Assembly (NCBI RefSeq): GCF_051622035.1
Contig: NC_135357.1
Location: 13,909,001-13,973,000, forward strand
Length of the DNA: 64,000 nt
From: Arctopsyche grandis
Lineage: Eukaryota > Arthropoda > Insecta > Trichoptera > Hydropsychidae
Direction of reading: 5' to 3'
Shown here: piece by piece, positions 23,681-34,663 of the stretch
How the letters are laid out: each line of letters starts with the position of its first letter
How positions within the stretch are numbered: position 1 is the first letter of the stretch
The notes under the pieces: generated by a model
What the model was told of the DNA's origin: nothing
The model's database searches: none
The model's input: only the letters and a program-made list of their open reading frames with translations
Made by a program: the position numbers and the translations under genes

Positions 23681-23685
23681 TAGGT

Positions 23686-24055
23686 GAACCCGGCATGCGT
23701 TGTAATGCCACAATAACGCAAGCAATTCCCGTTCCCGTTTCTCAATGTGTTTCAATAAGTGAATGCTTCAGTTTCAAATTAATACTCAATAATCAAATTG
23801 AATTAGAGTAATGATAATTTGTCGGAAGTTATTCAATTGTTTACCCTAGCAACCCAGGTGGCGACGCGAACACATTTGAAATTATTGCGTTGCAATGCCA
23901 CTCATTCCCGTTTCCGTTCCCGTTTTTGGGCGATTTTACTTTATCTATGTACGTAGTAACAATAGATGAAGTTTTGCGACCATGTAAAAATTCTAACTCG
24001 AGATTTTTTTTACAGAAGCCATCGCGGACATACACACAATAACTCTTGTAAGTTT
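23686..24055 (+). mobile_element. ACTAG-type element of the CATGCGTTG family, copy 1
   Basis: It starts ACTAGGTGAACCCGGCATGC, runs through GTTGTAATGCCACAATAACG, carries short (CCCGTTC)n minisatellites, then GCGACGCGAACACATTTGAA and a tail with CGCGGACATACACACAATAA. A more complete copy lies at 61868-62215. It is probably a nonautonomous retroposon or a LINE 3' region. Confidence 0.6.
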
Positions 24056-24199
24056 TTTTTTACAAGACTCTTCTATATTCTTACGACTCCGACTCTGCTT
24101 GAAATGCCCCAACTCCACGACCCCGACTCCACAACTCCAACTCCGACTCCACAATCATGCTTGTCAGTGATCACGTATGAATTCGAAACATAGACATTG

Positions 24200-24600
24200 A
24201 AAGCCAGAATGCTGCATAAGGTCCAGTGCACTAAAAGAAGTATGGAACGATGTATGACTCGCATAACAAGGAGAGATACAAAACGTAATACGTGGTGAGA
24301 GCAAAGAAATTGAAATGGCAATGGGCGGGTCTCGTAGCTAGAAGACCGGGCGATAAATGGCCGAAAGAAGTGCTTGAATTGTACCCGATAGAATGTAAAA
24401 GGGTGCAAGGAAGGTCACAAGGGAGATGGGTGGATGAAATTATAAAAAAATGTGGAATGAGATGGGTGGATGAAATTAGAAAAAAATGTGGAATGAGATG
24501 GACGAAAGTTGCTCAGGACAGAGACGAATAGTAAGGTGTTGTCGAAGCCTTCATCCAGCAGTGGATGACGAATAGTTGTGAATGATGATAATGATGAATA
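24200..24600 (+). mobile_element. RTE-type LINE 3' end
   Basis: It encodes the conserved C-terminal stretch of RTE reverse transcriptases: TKRSMERCMTRITRRD, LKWQWAGLVARRPGDKW, GRSQGRWVDEI, RWTKVAQDRDEW. It then ends with GTGGATGACGAATAG and a GATGAT(A)-rich 3' tail typical of RTE elements. A 36-bp piece (GGAATGAGATGGGTGGATGA...) is duplicated in tandem, repeating the WVDEI..KCGM segment. It is truncated at the 5' end. Confidence 0.9.
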
Positions 24601-25835
24601 GTAAATATCTAATACATAATGGAGTATCTACATTTATGGAGACGTAATATCTACAATGCGCATCCGCAATCTGTCAACTGACACTGATAGTTCGTACAGA
24701 CAGTAAACGGTGTTCACCTTTTATCAAGTGCAGAAATGTGTGCACCTGTTTACTATTATATAAATATTCATTATCTTTTTATTCAAATTTTACAGCTGAC
24801 TGATATGTATGTACATATGTTAATAAATTCATTAGCGAATTATCAGATTTAATGAGATTCAATAGAATAATCAGATTTAATATCAAATATATATGTTGAT
24901 TCGATCGAAACACCTGTCAGATGTTGATTAAATTTAATAATTGGGAGCTTTCGCATGTGCACAGACGCCATAGTTGTTTACACGTGTAATTGTTGAACGT
25001 CCAACGGACGTTGAGGAATTTAGCAGTTCGAGACTATGACGGAAATGATTCAATAGTTCGTGAGAAGTCTGCTAACAACCATTAGATAGAAATTGGCGTA
25101 TCATTACTACATCACACTACAAGCTCACCTCTCGCTACATACACTCATGAATGAAATCAAAAAGGTTAAAAAACTTGAAATCGCTTATAATAATAAAAAA
25201 AAACTTGTTTTAAACATGCAGCCATGTCACTTCTAGTTTTATTTCCTGTACAAAAAAAAAGCTACGACCATTGCAAAGTTCTTGCTAAAGTCAAATAAAC
25301 TATTCTTCAAAATGTGGAAACGTATCGACAAAAGCTCCGCATAAATCGACCGATGATATAAAATAGGGTGTTGGTTGTTATAAAATCGATAGGGCCGTTA
25401 TTTATTGACGTGGCTTTAAAGCTACGTCAATAAATAACGGCGTTGACTCGTAATATCAACCCAAGTTTCTAATTAGGATAAGAAATCGAAAAAAGTTTTC
25501 GGAATCATCATCCCTGGAATGCAAAAATATAATAATATATGTACATACTATCATAATATACTGTCATTCAAAAAAAAGTCTTACAAAAAAAATTGCGTAT
25601 AAATATATTATGGTGAAAACTTAATATGTAATCATCTAAACGTTTTGTGTATGTACTTATGGTGTTGACATTCGAACTTATGTATCAAACGTGTATCGTC
25701 TTCGTAATTTTCATCATTTGGTATCGGTGATTAACTGTTAATCGGAGCAGTGTCAATGCAAAGAGCGTGTGAACATGCGACTTACTCTATATCCATGCTA
25801 TTACATTTCAGGGGTATCAAATCAATGGAAAGACA
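24601..25835. other. Intergenic with one large palindrome
   Basis: No coding signal. It contains the 48-nt palindrome at 25394-25441 and scattered TATG/TACA microsatellites. Confidence 0.4.
25394..25441. repeat. 48-nt near-perfect palindrome
   Basis: GCCGTTATTTATTGACGT is followed by a GGCTTTAAAGCT centre and ACGTCAATAAATAACGGC. It has a single symmetric mismatch and no loop. No target duplication is evident. It may be the extreme remains of a foldback element. Confidence 0.85.
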
Positions 25836-26220
25836 TCATATCTAATATGTAATTTCAAAAGAGACTTTGTATGTAATTATGTAAGGTTAGGTTCGTAGAA
25901 TTCCTGACGTTATCGAAAAAATCTAATTTGCTATGATGACCATATCGATATCGATTCTGATTTCGATTCCGTTTTCAATTCAGATTTCGATTCCAATTTC
26001 CGATTCCGATTTCAGTTTCGATTTCCGATTCCCATTTCAGTTCCGATTTCCGGTTCTGATTTCAGTTCCTATTACCGGTTCTGATTTCAATTCCGATTCT
26101 GGATTCCTTTTTCAGTTCTGGTCCAGGATTCCTTTTTCGGTTCCGGTTACGGATTCCTTCTTCAGTTCAAATTTCAATTCCGATTCCCTTATGTATCCAT
26201 ATAATATAAAAAAAAACCAT
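25836..26220 (-). mobile_element. ACTAG-type short repeat, minus-strand copy with minisatellite
   Basis: It reads in from TCTAATATGTAATTTC and AGAGACTTTGTATG, through TGACGTTATCGAAAAA and CATATCGATATCGATT, into about 240 bp of GATTCCGATTTC-like degenerate repeats (25950-26190). It is the inverse of the copy at 2198-2528, with a much longer minisatellite. The open frame across it is an artefact of the repeat. Confidence 0.65.
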
Positions 26221-28020
26221 TCGTTGTGTGTGAAAAAACTTTTATTCTCTAGTACTTTCCTATTTGCCTTCTGAGGTGGAAAGTACATACATACATAGGA
26301 ATTAATGCGGATATTTTAAGTAGGATAGATTTGTTAATAAAAAATTTTACATTTTGAATGCATTATAGAGGTTGAAATGTGCAGAATATATAACTAAACT
26401 ATTGGATTGAAGATATTCAAAAAAGTGTTTTTGAAATGAATTGATAAAATTAGAATTGATGTTGAATTAAATGAAAGAATGACAAAACAATGTTATAGAG
26501 ACTGTTTTTCAACCATATAGACTGTAAAATTATTAAACCTATCTATCTTATCTCCATCCTTGTGAAATTTGAGTTTTTGAAGAAAAAGAAAAACTATAAA
26601 CAGCGTTCTCTTGGACGCCGGATATTTCGACAGATGGCAAACGTTGTAATATTTTATGAATTTGGCGTTAACGCAAAAATCATTCACAAGAGACAGATTT
26701 CACGGTTAAGCTTCCTGTTTCCTTCGTGTGCGGGATAAGAACCCGACACCGACCGACCTGTTTTACATATCGAGTTGCATACAGCCATGCTGGTACAGTG
26801 CTGATTACACCATCATCATCATCATCTCGAGGTTCCGCCAATTTGTCCGTCCTCATTGGCACATCCCCTAACAAACTGAGTCGACGTTGAAAAATTATAA
26901 ATCCAGCGTCACGCAACCCATCTGACTTTAGATTACACGAATCTACCCACGTGGTACTGAAAATTTCAAAAGTCTTCATTGCAGTCTGTAAGAGGGGTGT
27001 CACAGATAAAGAGTTCAACGACCGTCCCTTCGGCACCCAAATTCCCATGACCCTTATCGTACGCTTCCCCTTATTTGTGGCCCATATATATTTTTTCAGT
27101 ATGTTCGATATGTGTACATAAAAAAATGTGACATTTTCCTTTTTGCACCAACACTTTTACAAAGCAAAAGCGGATCACAATTATTTTCAAACGGGCCCAT
27201 TCCACGCATCTGCCCTCAACAATTCGCTCGACATAATCTTACAAGCCCTCATTTACCATTTATTATTATAATATTACTGTCTGCCCTATTGTGTTTATTA
27301 CTATTTTTGTTTTACATACATACATATGCATTCTTCATAACATCACAAATCATACAAAACTTGAACATATTCATAATCAACCCACCACGTTGGATACAGC
27401 ATTAGAGATACCCTTTTTTGCCCCGACATATTTATATTTCTAATGAAATGTCTATATACTTTTTTTAAACAAATTTATTTAAAAAAATTAGAACAAAATA
27501 ACGTATACAGATTGATACTAATCAGAAAAAAATTTCACACGCGGTGCATTTTTCCTGTTTTAATTATAATAACTGACATTTACAATCAGCTGTGCAGTTG
27601 ACACATTTTTATATTACGTACATTGTATGTAAATATGCTCAGATTTATCAAGATAATTGTTAATCAACATAGTGGATTCATGTTGCACTCTTTCATGATT
27701 GATATTGTAGCACGTTGAATCTTATCATGTAAATAATTCAATTCATTCAATTTGAATTGAAAGAGCAGTCTCTGGTTGAGCGTTTCATCATTCATATTAT
27801 ACATATATATTGCTTAATCTTTGTATGTACATATGAACATAGTTATAAATACCTACATGTATATAAACTGAAAATTTAAATTCAGTTTGAAAATTTTCGA
27901 TCGATATTTTTAGCAGTTTTACTTGCAGTTCTTGATCGATATTTTTGCAGTTTACTTGCAAGTATTTACTCGTAAATTATAGCAGTTGGGCAACATAAGT
28001 TCTCTCTGAACCAATTCTAT
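26221..28020. other. Intergenic, no gene recognised
   Basis: It includes a moderately GC-rich stretch (26690-27070) with a CATCATCATCAT tract at 26811-26826 and a 122-residue minus-strand open frame with no recognisable motif. The remainder is AT-rich with TATG/TACA repeats. Confidence 0.35.
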
Positions 28021-28430
28021 TGTGATATTTATAGCGTACCTTTCACGGATCTGTATTCTTCCGGATTGTCTGACTTGGGGGATGCTTGTTCGGTAGCCAA
28101 TGTCCTCGTGTGCGAAATTCGCCAAGAATCTGTCAAAGGGTGAACGACCGTTTGTGCCAATCTGGTGCAGCAGCTGTGTTGGCGGAGCAGCTGTGAGGCT
28201 TTCACCCCATTTTGGCACCCCATCCCAGCCACCCCAGTTTCCCCCAAGGAAACAACCAAGATGCTCCCGGAACACAATGCATCGAATCGCTCTCACGCGA
28301 CCTTCCGTCTCTTCCGTCTGATATCATCCATGCTTGCTGCTTATCTACCCTATTTAAATACGCCCCCGTTTAGACGGATATGTGCAAGCGGTTCAAATCG
28401 CTCTAAACTTGCTGTTTTTAATTAAAATTA
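28021..28430. other. GC-rich island of unknown role
   Basis: An abrupt GC-rich segment with overlapping open frames on both strands (plus 28100-28321 and 28165-28425; minus 28296-27952). None shows a known domain. The composition stands out from the AT-rich surroundings and could mark an unidentified exon, promoter or conserved element. Confidence 0.3.
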
Positions 28431-31400
28431 ACTAAAATCTATATCATACAGAAGATTAAGGCCATATGAGACATGATATTATCAAATATATCCATTGGAA
28501 TATATTTTACAGCTATCTATATTCAGTATCGCGATACATTCATATGTATGTAAATATGATTAAAATTTAAGATTCCTAATTAAGATCAGTCTCATCTTGT
28601 GATGGACGTTGCTTATCTATGTATATCAAAACAGCTGCATTAGCCGTCTTTTCAGCCGAATTGCTTTTGGCATACCGTGGGTATGGGATCAGTTTTGAAA
28701 GGACGGCGTGTCGACAGTGGTTATTTCCACGACTTTTAAAAATTATCTGACCCGTTGTTTGCACTTTTGACATTGGACAACTGGTCACATGGAGTGTACT
28801 GTATGTACATATACTACATACATAAACATTTCATTTCCAGCCTTTTTTCACGAGCAAATATTGTACGTAGTCGTCACCGATACAACGAACAACCAAACCT
28901 GTTTGAGGACGTTCTATTGTATTTTGTATTATGTATATATTCATATGTTCACATTCACTTCTGGGAAATGGGAACCGACCGTTTACCAAAACTTATACTA
29001 AGACAGAGTCTGAATTGCTACTCCTAGGAGAAAAGCCTTCATGTAATGTCGGTTATCGCCGTAGGAACGGTCAAAAATTTCCCACACACTGTGGGCCTTT
29101 TTTTGACCTTTAATTGCCTGTGGTCCTTCGTTGTAATAAAAAAAATAATTTAGAAGAACCATTAGATCTAAAAAAAACTCTTTTTTTTGGTCTTGTCTTG
29201 GGTGGAAGGGTTAAATTACTTTCGTATGATCGAATAACACGTTTCAAGTCCAGGTGGTAACTCAAGAGTAAATTATACTATGACGAGGTTTTCATGTTCT
29301 ATTTTTATTTTGAATCTACGGTCTTTAACGTTTTCAATGCCATTGAGAGTAGAAGGGAATCAAGTCCCTCCGAGGTAAATCAAATTGAAAGTTAGATTTA
29401 TTAACTAAATTTTGTCAATTTTCAAACCGATTTATGTATCATATATATGTATATAATACATACACGTATGAATAATGTTGAAAAAAAACATTCGTGTATT
29501 GAATCCAATATCGTTTGTGTACACATATCACATAATAATAAAAAAAAGAGTGTTAGCCATGTTAATCTTTATTGTGCATTCATAACACATCCCTCTGATA
29601 CCAATCAAGCGGCCTTTCATCGTATTCCCCATGCAATATTTGCAGCAGGCGTCAATCAATACTGGCTTCATTCTTCCCAAACACACAATTTGGGGTTGTT
29701 AAGCCTCAAAATTAACATCACACTATGAATTGGATCGTCTCAAAACTAAATTAACATATTTACACGTTCACATATTCATCGTATGCTGTCAAGATAGTGT
29801 AGTGTAGTTCTATTATTTCAAAAGAAAAAATGTATAGTCTTGCTTGTAAAGGTTTAGTGGCTATTATTCTATGACGACGCGGTCCACAATAAAAAGAACA
29901 GATTCTACGTGGTGATGTTGTTACCTGCTCTGGTGAGATAAAATCTAACCTTAATGACCCTCGACCAACCTCTACCTCACGCTGGGTATACCACACCCAC
30001 CCTAAACATTCGTCTCGGTGCTCCAAAATAGCCAGAAACGTCTTCGTATTGTTCAATATGTGGTTTACTTCTAAAACATCTATAAAAAAATATGATGCAA
30101 AAAACATCATGTCATTAAAGATGATACACTTGCACAGCATTGTGCTATAAAAAAATATTGACACAAGTCATTGAACAAAAATGTGACCGTCGCAGAACCA
30201 TCAAAAAGCATGCAAAACTATTAATAAATTATTACACAACCGCTGATAGTTGAAAAATATAAATTCGGCGAAATGCTGATACATACGTACAAGGATTCAG
30301 AACGAGAATGAACTGCATTCTTCATTCATCAGAGAGACGTGCATGTCCATTTTTGAAATTAGTTCGTTAATCGACTCGTTTGGGCTGTCTTGAACAGCAA
30401 TTTCGTCATTAACCCTATCGCTACCGAAAAAAATGTATTCAGTATTCTTCGTCGCAATTACCGACGTAATGTTATAAAGTTTAAACCACAGCTCATACAA
30501 TTGAATCAATTGAACTTTTCCGCAGGTAATCTACCCATCGTCCTTCGTGCTGCCGTACGATTGTTGCTTCATTCGAGTTTATCGAAATATTGAAAGAGTA
30601 CATACAGCCACAAGCATTGCACCGACGATAAAAAAGCACCGTGAGAACCAAATGACCGAGTAATTGAGATCAATAGATCGAATTGCATGCACAAAGGTGC
30701 GTGATGCGGTCGGGATGCAGTTTCGAACAAAAAACCGGTCTCTTCGTGAAGACAAGACAAATGAACGAAAACAACGATCACTTATATAAATGTAGTACAT
30801 ATCAAGCAACAACGGTCTTCTGCAGGTTGATAAGACCACTGGAGCACAACGTTCGTAACGGTTACCAATACCAAGTCCTGCGGCGATTAGATGCATCTAG
30901 TGAAGAAGCTCTTTATCTAACATAGGTAGTATCTACTAAAAGCGTCCAGTAGGATTTGGATAATATTAAATATTTTGTTAGAAATTTAACAATTATTGAG
31001 ATGTTTCCATATATTAAAATAAATGACATTTCCACTACCAGGAACAATTCTACCCGTGTTGTCATTTCGAATTTTCTTAACTTCATTTGTTTTAACCGTT
31101 CAACAAATTAAAAATAATTTAAATAAATATATTTTACACACTGTATAACTTGTATTATAAATTCAGAAGCAACAATTGACAGAAACATTCAGGTATTAAC
31201 AAGTCAAAAGAAGATTTTCATGAATATGAAACGGGTAACATAATGTTTTTCTTGTGCTGGTACCAGCTTTAGTCCTATTAATAAGTATTTTACATCTATA
31301 GAAAATCTCTTTAAACAGCAGTACAATGAAGTCACAACCAGAGCTCACTGTACTTTTTTTCAAGGCGGAGAACACTCCAGTACTTTTCCAAAGAATTTTA

Positions 31401-31500
31401 CTAATATTATCAAGAAATAAATTAAATTGATTTGTTTTGTTGATATTTATGGAGATGATAAAACTCAATTTCACCAAGTTATGAATCATAGCTACATAGT
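28431..31500. other. Intergenic, no gene recognised
   Basis: Mixed AT-rich DNA. Short frames near 29760-30164 and 30579-30925 show no domain and no codon-like pattern I can defend. No clear transposon was found. Confidence 0.35.
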
Positions 31501-31506
31501 TTTAGG

Positions 31507-31640
31507 CGGTCGATGGATGCTTTTCAAATAAAAATAAATCGCTCCGTTAGTATTCAAAGCAAGAGAGCAAAAAAACATGGTTTTTTTTAAGAAATTGACA
31601 ATAGTGAACAAATTTTTGTGCGAAAAGCATCCATCGAATT
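31507..31640. mobile_element. Short inverted-repeat MITE (GGCGGTCGATGGATGC family)
   Basis: The left end GGCGGTCGATGGATGCTTTT and the right end GCGAAAAGCATCCATCGA are inverted, about 134 bp apart. Related copies are at 55672-55830 (both ends present) and a fragment at 45133-45200. It lies directly against, and may be inserted in, the CR1-like LINE fragment. Confidence 0.75.
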
Positions 31641-31935
31641 TGATCATAACTTTGGTTAATGTTTGGAATTGTCTTCCCAATAGAGTGCTTATTTCTGAAA
31701 ACCTTAATATTTTTAAAAACAAGCTAGATGTCTTTCTTAGACTTAAATGGTTTTTATAATTCTTCCTTTTCTATATCTATGTTTTAGTTATCAATTTACT
31801 GTTCTATTTATTTATCTCTTTGTATTTTATTTTATTTCTTTTTTCTCATTTCATTTATATATATGCACTTATAAGTCAAACCCCTTGGGTCTATCGGCTT
31901 TGCCGCCTCCCCCAAGTATGTTAAATAAATAAATT
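31641..31935 (+). mobile_element. CR1-like LINE 3' fragment, copy B
   Basis: It encodes LVNVWNCLPNRV and FKNKLDVFLR, then the family 3' signature CCCTTGGGTCTATCGGC, TTTGCCGCCTCCCCC and AAGTATGTTAAATAAATAAA. It lacks everything upstream of the last ~45 codons. Confidence 0.85.
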
Positions 31936-31995
31936 ATTTATGACGTGTTTGCAGCCTTTGGCAGAAAATAAGGTTAAGATAGATGTTGTTTTCAG

Positions 31996-32057
31996 TGTAA
32001 CATACATATAAAATCTTGTATATATATATATATATAAGATTTTATATGTATGTTACA
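31996..32057. repeat. 62-nt perfect hairpin with TA-repeat loop
   Basis: TGTAACATACATATAAAATC is exactly reverse-complemented at the right end, ending 32057. The centre is a (TA)n run. A second small hairpin, GAAATTATACT..AGTATAATTTC, follows at about 32079-32102. Confidence 0.85.
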
Positions 32058-32529
32058 GTGAATCTGTATTCCCCAGTGAAATTATACTAGTAGAAGTATA
32101 ATTTCTCCAACTCTGTCGGTGAAAGCATATCACACAAATCAGGACATTGAAAACTTGCTGTCAACTTAGATGCTAGAATTATGAAATTTATGAAAAATTG
32201 GAAATTACATTCAGTAAATAAACGGTCCCCACGTGAAGCTATCTTTGAACAAACTGTAAAATTTGGTTAAACATTATCAAATTACCTTCTAATGTAATTA
32301 AACATTTATACACTGAATAAGATATCGAAAAACTTTTGTTGGAGGTAGAAGAAGAAGACACAATTTTAATAGAAGTATACGAAGGAAATGTAAAATTTCG
32401 GAATATGAATTCCCTAAAACGCCATTGAAAGTATACTTTCACTACTACTATGAAATCAATGTAACATGTATGTATGTATGTACATAAAATGGACACACGT
32501 CAGAATTTTCCTTACTCCAGTACATTTTT

Positions 32530-32740
32530 CGTATAAATATATCATCATCATGTCCACTCGTCTCTTTTTTGGGCAACTCTCATCTATCTCATCCCATACA
32601 TTTTTCTAATATCATCCACCCACCTGTCCTGCGGACCCTTTTATATTCCCTCGGGTACCATTCGATCACTTACATATGTATATCGTTCTTCTAGCTATGT
32701 GACCCGCCCAATTGCCATTTCAATATATTTACTCTCATCC
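32530..32740 (-). mobile_element. RTE-like LINE 3' fragment, minus strand
   Basis: From its 3' end it reads ATCATCATCAT, then the complement of a GGTGGATGATAT segment (WVDDI-like), GGGACCGGAGG-like positions and CAATTGGGCGGGTCAC. These correspond to the conserved WAGHVAR and RWVDDI region of RTE proteins. It is diverged and truncated. Confidence 0.7.
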
Positions 32741-34580
32741 GAATGATATCAACCGAATAAATAAATAAAATTTAATACCTAGTTCTTTTACAAAATATGT
32801 ATGTAGCGATGTGAATCAAATCTGTTATAAAATTTTGTCGGTCATAAAACTTGAGATGACACTTTTATAGATGAAGCTCGTTTTGGGGTTTTTATGGCGA
32901 GATCGTGAATAGAATCCTACAGGTTCGGTACGGCCTTTGGAGGCTTTGCATTGAAATGTTTCGTTTGCGACAACTTTTTAGGGCTTTTCAAAGGCGATCA
33001 ATGGAACGATTTTTCAGTGGGTATGCACGCACATTCACCTGTGAAAGCAACAATCGTTGAAGCCTCTTTGGTCCCCTTTTGAGTTTAATTTGAATGTAAT
33101 CTTAAACACTCATATGAATAAAATAAATAAATAATTCATGAATACTCTCCGAGTGTTGAAACATCGATTTATTGTTTAAACAATACATGTTTTACCTATC
33201 GAATACGTATCGTAATATATGTAACGATATTTCTTGCAACGAGACGGGTGCGGCATTTTCGCTTTTTTACCAATGGGCTTTTTATACACTGTGATTACAC
33301 GTTTTGATGCGTATGTACCAATTTCGTGTTTTTGTGTCGCAAGTTACGTAAAATAATTGGCATGTCTTTATTTTGAGGCATGTCAATGACAATACATGCC
33401 CCGAAAATTGCGAAATATTTTTTTTAATACAGTATTATTTAATTTTAATGATTTACATTACAACGGTCAATATGTAATTAATAAACCGGTACATCCAATC
33501 GTTCTCCTACTAATAATTTGATATAAACAATCCACATTTGATTTCAGGAACTGTTGTATATATGTGTATATTTTTTTCTAGGACATTTAGGTATTATAAA
33601 TTTGAGTACCAATGGAAACATATGATTGTCAAAAGTTGTAAGATTTATTAACACTCAAATGTCCCATCAGGACTCCAATACTTTTCTTGTGGATGTGTTT
33701 GTGTATATGTGCAGTCCTGTTATGTGAGTGTGTACACAACAACAGGTAACAGCTGATAATGGAGGTATTTCCAAACCAGTAGATAAAGGTGATCTTCTGA
33801 GAAATTACCGAGGAGGTTCTCTTCTCTTCTTTTTTTCACAAAAAGCTCACCGCGGAAGGTGGCGGTCTCTTGTTGTGCGGGCTTTCAATGGAATGCTTCG
33901 TCTGCACGCTTTGCATCTCTGTTGCACTTGCACAAGTGTCGCATGCAAGAGAGGGATGCCGCTAATTCAACCTGACCGTTGTCAGATTTGAATAAAAGAT
34001 TATGGCGCATGAGACTGTGCGCTAACGCCATTTTTCCTATTGAATAACGTCGTCTTCAGAGCTTCAAGAAATACTCTGCCATTTCCCAGGAGTGACTGAC
34101 ATCCACAGGGAACTGCAAGCAATAGATTTTCTGAAAAATCTAAATTTTATCTTAAAATAGCAATAATATGTATACACACTCATCAATCAAACAAAAATAG
34201 TCCTGACTGATATGAGCCATTAAAGTGTCAAGTTGATGAGAACCAATAGTGTTTGTTTGATTGTATATTGAAATAACCGGTTCTGAAGAAATTTCTCGAT
34301 GTTCAATAACCTACACGTGTGCTGTGCTACCCGTCTAAAATATATACATAGCATTACTTTCAGTAATCATTTATTTTTTCTGTATACACTCCATATGCAT
34401 TTCGATATCACTTATATGTTTAATTGTGAATTGGATTAAAAAGTTGGAGAGCCCTGGAGAGACAGCATTCCAGTGGAAATGGCCCAAACACCCAGATCTT
34501 TCGGGACAAGTGTATTGATCTTGGCTAAATAAAAGGAACAACAAAGCAGAAGGTTTTTCGCCAGGAAAAAAAAACACAAC
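32741..34580. other. Intergenic, no gene recognised
   Basis: It includes a more GC-rich stretch at 33720-34130 with an 87-residue open frame lacking any domain. I see no repeats with clear ends. Confidence 0.3.
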
Positions 34581-34623
34581 ACACCCACACCGGCATAATG
34601 ACCGGTGGGATGGCGTCAGCTGA

Positions 34624-34663
34624 TTTTGGCGGGAAACATATGCGAGCCGATTTGGCGGGAAAA
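34624..34663 (+). promoter_or_regulatory. Paired E2F-like sites
   Basis: TTTTGGCGGGAAA (34624-34636) and TTTGGCGGGAAAA (34651-34663) are direct repeats 27-28 bp apart. Each is a textbook match to the E2F/DP consensus TTTSGCGGGAA. They are isolated: no gene is recognised within several kb, and the nearest downstream start is the KEN/DSG gene at 42876. Function is inferred. Confidence 0.55.

Noticed and set aside
25933-26274. 113-residue open frame rich in Ser/Ile/Phe/Pro
   Set aside because: It is an artefact of the GATTCCGATTTC minisatellite inside a repeat element, not a protein.
26680-27048. 122-residue minus-strand open frame
   Set aside because: No recognisable motif; the poly-Asp run comes from a CATCAT microsatellite.
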